Positions 1-4,633 of a DNA stretch of 7,234 nucleotides are shown here, piece by piece. How positions within the stretch are numbered: position 1 is the stretch's first letter; each line of letters begins with the position of its first letter. Position numbers and translations under genes: made by a program. Source of the stretch: Mucilaginibacter sp. (GTDB lineage: Bacteria; Bacteroidota; Bacteroidia; Sphingobacteriales; Sphingobacteriaceae); the NCBI GenBank assembly GCA_025934475.1, contig JAICXZ010000151.1:1-7234 (forward strand), given 5' to 3'. A model generated the notes under the pieces. The model had not been told where the DNA came from and did no database searches. It worked only from the letters and a program-made list of their open reading frames with translations.

Positions 1-52
1 AAAATGTCAGCTGATCCGGGTCATATGCCTTAAAGATTACTTTTCCTCCCAT
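1..52 (-). CDS. IS1182-family transposase, N-terminal fragment (cut by the window edge)
   Basis: Reading the minus strand from the ATG at 52 gives an open frame to the window edge: MGGKVIFKAYDPDQLTF. The pattern VIFKxYxPxQL close after the start codon is the usual beginning of IS1182-type DDE transposases, where it is normally followed by a segment like LPPSLDELIPENHPVR; that part is out of view. Such enzymes cut and join the element ends during transposition. Only 17 residues are visible, so catalytic residues and intactness cannot be judged. The leader between the terminal hairpin and the ATG is about 35 bases and AT-rich, with a GGGAGG run just inside the gene. The family call rests on a short N-terminal signature plus the adjacent terminal-repeat-like hairpin; alone, either would be weak. 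Confidence 0.6.
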   Translation of the reverse strand, partial: MGGKVIFKAYDPDQLTF

Positions 53-83
53 GCCTTTAAGTTACCAAAAATCACCCTAAATT

Positions 84-119
84 AAAAAGGCTGCCTCACT
101 TTTGAGACAGCCTCTTTTT
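84..119. repeat. IS-terminal hairpin able to act as a bidirectional terminator
   Basis: The stem pairs 88-98 with 103-113 (AGGCTGCCTCA / TGAGACAGCCT, one C-A mismatch) around a CTTT loop. It is flanked by A5 at 84-88 and T5 at 115-119, so both strands have a hairpin followed by a T-tract. It probably includes the terminal inverted repeat of the insertion sequence and would shield the transposase from outside transcription. It also shows that the in-frame TTG at 102, inside the stem, is not the GNAT start. Confidence 0.7.
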
Positions 120-131
120 GTTGATACAGAT

Positions 132-581
132 ATGGAAATAAAAAGAATAAACCCCGCGGAATCGGCCCTGGTCATAAGCCTTTTCGACCAATACCGTCAG
201 TTTTATAAGCAGCCTTCGGATATAGGTGTAGCCGAACGTTTTATTAATGAACGGCTGGGTAAGAATGAGTCGGTAATTTTTGTTGCTTTAGATAACAATG
301 AGCCGGTAGGCTTTACGCAACTTTACCCCAAATACTCTTCGGTGCGGGTAAGCAAAAACTGGATATTGAACGATCTTTATGTAGATAACAATTACCGCAA
401 GCAGGGGATAGGCGAAGCGCTGATCAGGGCTGCCATGGAATTTGCTAAAAATGAAGGCGCCACTTTTGTGCAGTTGGAAACAGCCGTTAATAATTATACC
501 GCGCAAAGCCTGTATGAAGCTATCGGCTTTGAGAAACAGGGGCCGGATACTGAGTTTTTGTTATATAAGATGACCGTATAG
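132..581 (+). CDS. GNAT family N-acetyltransferase
   Basis: A 149-residue protein of single GNAT-domain size, expected to transfer the acetyl group of acetyl-CoA to an amine; the substrate is unknown. The acetyl-CoA pyrophosphate-binding motif A is visible as R89-K-Q-G92-I-G94, after the beta strand WILNDLYVD (77-85). The typical C-terminal part follows: LETAVNNYTAQSLYEAIGFE (115-134), with Y128 in the position of the usual catalytic or CoA-contacting tyrosine. The N-terminus (IKRINPAESALVISLFDQYRQFY) looks complete for the family. I chose ATG 132 because the longer frame from TTG 102 begins inside the terminator-like IS hairpin. There is no clear Shine-Dalgarno sequence, and almost no room (about 12 bases) for a native promoter between the IS end and the ATG. 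Cytoplasmic. It may be a small-molecule or protein acetylase; the sequence does not decide. Confidence 0.88.
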   Translation: MEIKRINPAESALVISLFDQYRQFYKQPSDIGVAERFINERLGKNESVIFVALDNNEPVGFTQLYPKYSSVRVSKNWILNDLYVDNNYRKQGIGEALIRAAMEFAKNEGATFVQLETAVNNYTAQSLYEAIGFEKQGPDTEFLLYKMTV

Positions 582-585
582 GCGA

Positions 586-649
586 GGCGGTTGGCGCAAG
601 GTGCATGGCGTGAAAAAAAAGGTCTCTCAATCGCCTTGCGCCAGCCGCC
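586..649. repeat. GC-rich long inverted repeat between convergent genes
   Basis: Arms 586-601 and 634-649 pair over 16 positions (GGCGGTTGGCGCAAGG against CCTTGCGCCAGCCGCC) with one T-G wobble, around a 32-base loop that contains A8 (613-620). The pairing can extend two steps inward to 603/632. It fills the 79-base gap between the GNAT stop and the DUF983 stop. There is no T-tract after either arm, so it is not a classical intrinsic terminator, though it could still stop or protect both 3' ends. Its GC content is well above that of the other intergenic DNA here, which suggests a mobile REP-like or MITE-like palindrome. Confidence 0.6.
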
Positions 650-660
650 CACCGATCAGA

Positions 661-1086
661 TCACTGCTCGTTATATGGCTTTTTCGCCTTCTCCGGGTCG
701 TAATGAAGCTTTGGCGTCAACCAGTATAAGAGGATAACCCTCGAGAAACGATAATTAAATGGCGATAATAGGAATGCAACGCCAAGCAATACGCTGATGT
801 ATAACCAGGGCGATTCGGAGTGCGTAAGGATATAAGTGGCTATTCCAACCGTTACCATTTCGGCCACCACCATACCATAACTCACAAACATCGCCACATA
901 AAAATATCCGGGTTCTATCTCAAACTGAAAATTGCAGTAAGGGCACCGTGTATTCATTTTCTGGCTCAGGAAGCCCAGCGATGATTTCTGAAACATATCG
1001 CCTTTGCGGCACTTTGGGCATTTGGCATGTAATGCAGCGTTGAATTCTGACTCGTTTTTGGGGGCATTTGTATCTGAACTTGCCAT
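661..1086 (-). CDS. DUF983 family membrane protein
   Basis: A 141-residue protein matching the DUF983 pattern: a short polar N-terminus, then a zinc-ribbon-like cysteine set (C23-P-K-C26 with GDMF after it, and C48-P-Y-C51), then FEIEPGYFYVAMFVSYG leading into membrane. Hydrophobic segments lie at about 61-87 and 94-110, with a shorter one at 114-123, and the tail is charged and cytoplasmic-looking. This places a small metal-binding head on an inner-membrane anchor. The biochemical role of DUF983 is not established, so none is assigned. It starts 7 bases after the AraC-type regulator's stop codon on the same strand and is probably co-transcribed with it. The ATG at 1086 gives the expected family length and there is no sensible alternative. 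Confidence 0.85.
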   Translation of the reverse strand: MASSDTNAPKNESEFNAALHAKCPKCRKGDMFQKSSLGFLSQKMNTRCPYCNFQFEIEPGYFYVAMFVSYGMVVAEMVTVGIATYILTHSESPWLYISVLLGVAFLLSPFNYRFSRVILLYWLTPKLHYDPEKAKKPYNEQ

Positions 1087-1093
1087 AGCTTTA

Positions 1094-1966
1094 TTATTTT
1101 AAAGTATTCTTCCTGAAATCTTCAGGAGTAATGTCAGTATAGTTTTTAAAGAATTTGGTGAAATAGGAGTTGTCATTAAAATTTAACTGGTAAGCTATTT
1201 CACTGATAGACATATCCTGGTTAATGAGTAGCCGCTTTGCCTCAAGCAACACCCTGTTCCTGATCATTTCACCTGCCGGAATCCCAAGTACGTCATTAGA
1301 AACCGCGTTCAAATGATTGGGCGTAATGTACAGCAGTTCGGCATACTCCCTTGGTAAGCGAAGCTTGGTGAAGTTTTTCTCGATCAATCGCTTGAAATTT
1401 TTAATCAGCGTATAGTTATAAACCGAGGGCCTCTTTACGCTTCCATTTTTGTCCATTCGCGACAATTGGATAAAAATTTGCAAAAGCAGCAGCCTGATCA
1501 TATCGGCACTCATACGCCCGTCGTGTTCGCTTTCTGCTATTATATCTTCAAATAGCCTGATGATACCCGGTCTGAATTCGGGTGTTAAATTGATCACCGC
1601 GTCATCAACGTCGCCGCTAAAAAACGTGAACTGTTGAAAATAATCACCCGCCAGCAGGAATGATGGGAAAAACTCTGTCGAGAAATGAACCAGGTATCCG
1701 TCAACCTCTCCCTCAAAGTCCCATGAGTGCACCTGGCCGGGGGTCATAAAGTAAACCTGGTACGGTTTAACATCGAACATTTTAAAGTCGATAGTATGGC
1801 TTCCAGCACCTTTGGTGAACAATACGAGGTGATAAAAGTTATGTTTATGCGGGAAATGCAGATCCTTGTGCTTCTTTAAATAGGTGCCGAAGCGGCTTAT
1901 CAGCACATCGTCCTGCTGATAGTCGGATAGCTTGCAAATATCATATACCGGGAACCCCTTTTTCAT
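1094..1966 (-). CDS. AraC family transcriptional regulator with N-terminal cupin-like sensor domain
   Basis: A 290-residue regulator. Residues of about 38-82 form a cupin-like ligand domain (FPHKHNFYHLVLFTKGAGSH, then a VYFMTPGQVHSW motif), typical of Bacteroidetes AraC proteins. The C-terminal DNA-binding domain spans about 185-288 with two helix-turn-helix units: LPREYAELLYITPNHLNAV (204-222) and ISEIAYQLNFNDNSYFTKFF (254-273), the second being the classic AraC signature with F/Y contacts. The ligand and target genes are unknown. The obvious candidate target is its own operon with the DUF983 gene 7 bases downstream. The ATG at 1966 is preceded at 7 bases by a TACTTTTG box, so the transcript may have almost no leader. 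The next Met is residue 63, inside the cupin, and can be excluded. Confidence 0.93.
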   Translation of the reverse strand: MKKGFPVYDICKLSDYQQDDVLISRFGTYLKKHKDLHFPHKHNFYHLVLFTKGAGSHTIDFKMFDVKPYQVYFMTPGQVHSWDFEGEVDGYLVHFSTEFFPSFLLAGDYFQQFTFFSGDVDDAVINLTPEFRPGIIRLFEDIIAESEHDGRMSADMIRLLLLQIFIQLSRMDKNGSVKRPSVYNYTLIKNFKRLIEKNFTKLRLPREYAELLYITPNHLNAVSNDVLGIPAGEMIRNRVLLEAKRLLINQDMSISEIAYQLNFNDNSYFTKFFKNYTDITPEDFRKNTLK

Positions 1967-1973
1967 TGTGATA

Positions 1974-1981
1974 CAAAAGTA
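1974..1981 (-). promoter_or_regulatory. Candidate Bacteroidetes -7 box for the AraC-DUF983 unit
   Basis: The minus strand reads TACTTTTG, an exact match to the Bacteroidetes -7 consensus TAnnTTTG, ending 7 bases before the AraC ATG. No convincing -33 TTG is seen at the usual distance. If it is used, the mRNA would be nearly leaderless. Confidence 0.4.
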
Positions 1982-1991
1982 CGGGTAAAGT

Positions 1992-2006
1992 ACAATAAAT
2001 TATTGT
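1992..2006. promoter_or_regulatory. Short inverted repeat upstream of the AraC gene, possible operator
   Basis: ACAATAA-A-TTATTGT is a perfect 7+1+7 inverted repeat, placed 11 to 25 bases upstream of the TACTTTTG box of the regulator. The position suits a regulator-binding site. AraC proteins usually bind direct rather than inverted repeats and the sequence is AT-rich, so chance is a real alternative. Confidence 0.25.
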
Positions 2007-2068
2007 GTTAATTGTAGTGCTAATGGTATTTTTTACTGATTGACTTTGGCTCGGATCAAAATGGCCCT

Positions 2069-2101
2069 AAAAAAATAATCCCCTGCCGGGAGGCAGGGGA
2101 T
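2069..2101 (-). terminator. Strong intrinsic terminator on the minus strand with no obvious gene before it
   Basis: On the minus strand, ATCCCCTGCC and GGCAGGGGAT (2101-2092 and 2087-2078) form a perfect 10-bp stem around a TCCC loop, followed by TA and then T7 (2075-2069). The plus strand has no T-tract, so the direction is clear. No minus-strand gene ends just upstream: the nearest, the PAS-PAS kinase, stops at 2884 with a plus-strand gene in between. Confidence 0.7.
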
Positions 2102-2133
2102 ATTGTGGTCCGTCTTACTCGCTAATTCGGACC
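2069..2133 (-). ncRNA. Candidate small RNA made of two hairpins and a T-tract
   Basis: Upstream of the orphan terminator on the minus strand lies a second hairpin: GGTCCG (2133-2128) pairs with CGGACC (2112-2107), extendable by one A-T pair, around a 15-base loop. The two hairpins are separated by about five bases and end in T7, giving a compact RNA-like layout of about 65 bases. A perfect -7-type box, TAGGTTTG, lies at 2140-2133. However, its last base overlaps the first hairpin arm, so a transcript starting the usual few bases downstream would lack part of that arm. I do not recognise an RNA family. Alternatives are a leftover gene end or the terminator of a long antisense 3' extension. Confidence 0.25.
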
Positions 2134-2196
2134 AAACCTAAACCTTATCACTGCAAATTTGTGAATTTATCATGAATAATCGATGAAAAATTTTAA

Positions 2197-2225
2197 AAAA
2201 ATGTAAACGGAAAATTTACATTTTT
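2197..2225. promoter_or_regulatory. AT-rich inverted repeat just upstream of the HAD gene
   Basis: AAAAATGTAAA (2197-2207) and TTTACATTTTT (2215-2225) are perfect 11-base inverted arms around the 7-base spacer CGGAAAA. It ends 15 bases before the ATG at 2241. It could be an operator overlapping the promoter (TACATTTT at 2217-2224 resembles a -7 box lacking its final G) or a leader hairpin. AT-rich composition makes chance possible. Confidence 0.35.
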
Positions 2226-2240
2226 ACAAAAAGCGTGGAA

Positions 2241-2882
2241 ATGACACTCAAACGACCAGATAGCATCATTTTTGACATGGATGGTACACTATGGGATGCC
2301 GTAGATACTTATGCCGAATCGTGGAACATTGTATTTAAAGAGCTAGGTATCAACATCCATGTGGACCGTAATGAACTGGCCAAAATGGTAGGGTGGGAAG
2401 GCAAAAAGGTGCACGCCGTTATTATGCCCGATTTTGACGACGAGCAACGTCAAAGCATTTATGCGAAAGTAAATGCGCTTCGCAGGGTGCTTTTGCCGCA
2501 AAATGGCGGTGTTTTGTATGAAGGAGTAAAAGAGGGGCTTCAAAAGCTGGCTTCAAAGTATCAGTTGTATATTGTGAGCAACTGCGCCGTGGGTATTATC
2601 CGGCTGTTTATGGACTGGGCCGGTATTAACGAACACATTATCGATGAGATAGCTTATGGTACTAATCAAATGCCGAAGCATTACAATATTAAATTACTGA
2701 TTGAACGGCATAACCTCGGGAACCCGGTTTACGTAGGCGATACCGAAGGCGATGGTGAGCAAAGCCGGTTGGCAGGTATTCCGTTCGTATTTGTAAGCTA
2801 TGGCTTTGGGAATACCGATGATCATGACATCCGGTTTGATAGTTTTACCGGGTTAACCGAGTATTTTATGGGTCTTGAGTAG
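2241..2882 (+). CDS. HAD superfamily hydrolase, phosphoglycolate-phosphatase-like
   Basis: A 213-residue cytoplasmic phosphatase-type HAD protein. Motif I is FDMDGTLWD with nucleophile D12 and acid/base D14. A helical cap lies at about 18-85. Motif II is IVSN with S113. The motif III lysine is probably K146, in PKHYNIK. Motif IV is V-GDTEGDGEQS, with metal ligands at D167 and D171. All four motifs are intact, so an active Mg-dependent phosphomonoesterase is expected; phosphoglycolate, a sugar phosphate or a nucleotide are all possible substrates, and the cap does not tell me which. The start is ATG 2241; a GTG six bases earlier (2235) is in frame and would add only two residues. An inverted repeat lies just upstream. 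The gene is monocistronic and ends one base from the stop of the opposing kinase gene. Confidence 0.9.
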   Translation: MTLKRPDSIIFDMDGTLWDAVDTYAESWNIVFKELGINIHVDRNELAKMVGWEGKKVHAVIMPDFDDEQRQSIYAKVNALRRVLLPQNGGVLYEGVKEGLQKLASKYQLYIVSNCAVGIIRLFMDWAGINEHIIDEIAYGTNQMPKHYNIKLLIERHNLGNPVYVGDTEGDGEQSRLAGIPFVFVSYGFGNTDDHDIRFDSFTGLTEYFMGLE

Positions 2883-2883
2883 A

Positions 2884-4377
2884 TCAATCGGCCAGGGGCA
2901 GGCTGAAGTAGAATGTTGATCCCGTGCCCTCGGTGCTCTTTACGCCGATTTTTCCTTTGTGGCGATGTATGATCTCGCTGGATAGGTATAAGCCGATCCC
3001 AAAACCCGAAACATGCTTCATGTCCTCATCATCGACTCGGTAAAAACGCTGGAAAATCTTTTCCTGGTCCTTAGGCTTAATGCCAATGCCCATATCTGAT
3101 ACAGACACCAATACATGATGATCCGTTAGTTCGGTGGTTAAATTTACCGTGCTACCCTTAGGAGAGTATTTAATCGCATTGCTGATGAAATTGCTGATCA
3201 CCTGCGCAATCTTTTCCCTATCAGCATTCACATTCATTTCACCCGTCGACTGGAATTTTATATGATGCGTTCCTGCAATGATCCGGCTTTCGGCAATAGT
3301 GTCATTGGCGAGCTTATTGATATCGAACAGTTGCTTTTTTAGTTCGAGTTTACCAGGTTCAATTTTGGACAGGTCAAGGAAGCTATGGATAAGTGCCGTC
3401 ATTTTGTTCACCTGATTCAGGGCTTTCAGCAGCGACGTACCAACAAACGGATCAGTGGCATTGGCAAGCTTTATTTCGAGTAGCTGAATGTAAGCCTTAA
3501 GCGAGGTAAGTGGTGTTTTTAGTTCGTGGCTGGCCATGGCAATGAAATCATTCTTGCGGATATCGTCCCTTTTAATGTCGGTAATATCCACAATGGTTCC
3601 CAGCATCCGCATAGGCTCCTTCTTTTCGTCAAAAAGCACTACACCTTTGGTACGGATCCAATGGAGCGATTCATCGGGCCAGAAAATGCGCACCTCATAT
3701 TCGTAGCGTCCGGTTTCCAGCGCTTCTGCGTAGGCTCTGAGCACAACATGCTGCATGTCTTCAGGATGTATCTGGTTGCGGATAAATGAAAGGGTAATTT
3801 CAGTTTCTGGCGTATGCCCGAAAATGCTTTTCAGTTGGGGCGAATAACTGAAGTTAAACTCTTTGATCCCCAGGTCCCAAAAGGCAAGGCCAGTGGCTTC
3901 CGCGGCAAGCAGCAGACGATTTTCGCTTTCGATAGCTACTTTTTTAACTTTTACTTCGCCGGTTATATCGATGACCGTATTCAGGATGTAGGATACTTTT
4001 CCGTTTCTAGCGGTAATCGGCGTATTAGAGCACGACCAGTAACACTCCTCCAGTTGGTTGGTTTCAGGATTTATGCTATCGTAACGATAAACGGGCACAT
4101 CGTGCTGTTCGCCGGTGTCCGCCACTTTGTTAAATGCGTACCGGGCTTTCGTTTCATCATTCGGATCATCATCGGTATCCGGAAACACTTCGAAAAAACC
4201 TTTCCCTACAACATCTTCCCGCTTTACCGATGTAATTTTTAAATAGGCATCACTTGCCGCCACAATAGTAAAAACAGGTGCATTAGCTTTCACGAGAAGC
4301 GAGCCAGGTGATTTCTCAAAAAGCAATTGAAATAGCCCCTCCGGTAAGCTATCTGCGACAGGGTCGGCCATAGACAT
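2884..4377 (-). CDS. Soluble PAS-PAS sensor histidine kinase
   Basis: A 497-residue kinase with no membrane segment or signal peptide. The order is PAS 1 (about 14-140, beginning near LFEKSPGSLL), PAS 2 of the PAS_3 type (about 155-270, ending MLGTIVDITDIKR), HisKA with phospho-acceptor H284 in MASHELKTPL, then HATPase_c with N400 (N box, SNAIKYSPKG), D428 in DMGIGI (G1) and GFGIGL at 458-463 (G2), closing GTGSTFYFSLPL. It is complete and should autophosphorylate; no receiver domain or response regulator is nearby. ATG 4377 is chosen over an in-frame TTG at 4395; ATG 4371 is a close alternative. It is divergent from kaiC across a 256-base gap and convergent with the HAD gene (one base between stops, no terminator). 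Neither PAS can be assigned a ligand by eye. A functional link to the Kai operon is only suggested by position. Confidence 0.93.
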   Translation of the reverse strand: MSMADPVADSLPEGLFQLLFEKSPGSLLVKANAPVFTIVAASDAYLKITSVKREDVVGKGFFEVFPDTDDDPNDETKARYAFNKVADTGEQHDVPVYRYDSINPETNQLEECYWSCSNTPITARNGKVSYILNTVIDITGEVKVKKVAIESENRLLLAAEATGLAFWDLGIKEFNFSYSPQLKSIFGHTPETEITLSFIRNQIHPEDMQHVVLRAYAEALETGRYEYEVRIFWPDESLHWIRTKGVVLFDEKKEPMRMLGTIVDITDIKRDDIRKNDFIAMASHELKTPLTSLKAYIQLLEIKLANATDPFVGTSLLKALNQVNKMTALIHSFLDLSKIEPGKLELKKQLFDINKLANDTIAESRIIAGTHHIKFQSTGEMNVNADREKIAQVISNFISNAIKYSPKGSTVNLTTELTDHHVLVSVSDMGIGIKPKDQEKIFQRFYRVDDEDMKHVSGFGIGLYLSSEIIHRHKGKIGVKSTEGTGSTFYFSLPLAD

Positions 4378-4482
4378 AGAAGTATGCGGGATCAAGTGTA
4401 AAGAATTTTAATCGATAATGGGATAAGCTTTTATGTGAATACAAAAAAATAGCAATAATGTTTTAAACAATATATAAACTGT

Positions 4483-4506
4483 TGAGAATGATCATTTATC
4501 TTCTCA
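4483..4506. promoter_or_regulatory. Nested palindrome, possible operator shared by the divergent genes
   Basis: TGAGAA (4483-4488) and TTCTCA (4501-4506) are inverted arms, and inside lies the perfect 10-base palindrome AATGATCATT (4487-4496), overlapping the left arm by two bases. It lies near the middle of the divergent region, about 105 bases from the kinase ATG and 130 from kaiC. It could bind a dimeric regulator of both genes. The binder is unknown. Confidence 0.3.
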
Positions 4507-4589
4507 TTTAAAAAATGGAATCATCGCGTAGCTATAAAAATTCAAAACTTATTTACATTAGCCGTGTTTTAGCCCCATAGTTAAGCCGA

Positions 4590-4596
4590 TACTTTG
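4590..4596 (+). promoter_or_regulatory. Weak candidate -7 box for the kai operon
   Basis: TACTTTG resembles TAnnTTTG with a spacer shortened by one base, and is the only TTTG in the plus strand of this gap. TGTTTT at 4565-4570 is about 19 bases upstream, a poor -33 match. If it is used, the leader would be about 30 bases. Confidence 0.3.
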
Positions 4597-4633
4597 AATT
4601 TAGAGAAAAAGATCACCTAAATTATTGTTCGCA

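Larger units (their letters stand above)
1..119 (-). mobile_element. End of an IS1182-type insertion sequence (partial, runs off the left edge)
   Basis: This stretch combines the 5' end of a minus-strand transposase gene (52 down to 1) with a terminal palindrome at 88-113. Read on the minus strand, the outer edge is AGAGGCTGTCTCAAAAG, which resembles the ends I recall for Bacteroidetes IS1182-group elements (recalled, not searched). The exact boundary cannot be fixed because the other end and any target duplication lie outside the window; it probably falls between 114 and 119. The element sits directly upstream of the GNAT gene, whose ATG is at 132. Confidence 0.65.
4378..4633. other. Divergent intergenic region between the PAS-PAS kinase and kaiC
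   Basis: A 256-base AT-rich region with no credible gene. It must hold both promoters. For the kinase, the only box near consensus is TACACTTG (4400-4393, minus), one mismatch from TAnnTTTG and without a visible -33 element. For kaiC, see the candidate at 4590-4596. A nested palindrome lies at 4483-4506. No riboswitch or RNA structure is recognised. Confidence 0.6.

Noticed and set aside
2..85. Plus-strand open frame of 27 codons ending just before the hairpin, as if an upstream gene ended there
   Set aside because: The minus strand of the same DNA gives a recognisable transposase N-terminus, and the plus-strand peptide looks like no known family.
2183..2206. Seven-codon frame (MKNFKKM) after an AAACCTAAACC-like leader, recalling starts of outer-membrane receptor genes
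   Set aside because: Too short and low in complexity; it overlaps the inverted repeat before the HAD gene, and no remnant of a receptor follows.
3526..4242. Plus-strand open frames opposite the histidine kinase
   Set aside because: They are shadows of the kinase coding strand, whose PAS, HisKA and HATPase motifs are unambiguous.
4396..4633. Possible kaiA or other small gene between the kinase and kaiC
   Set aside because: The region is AT-rich and contains no frame of useful length with protein-like content on either strand.
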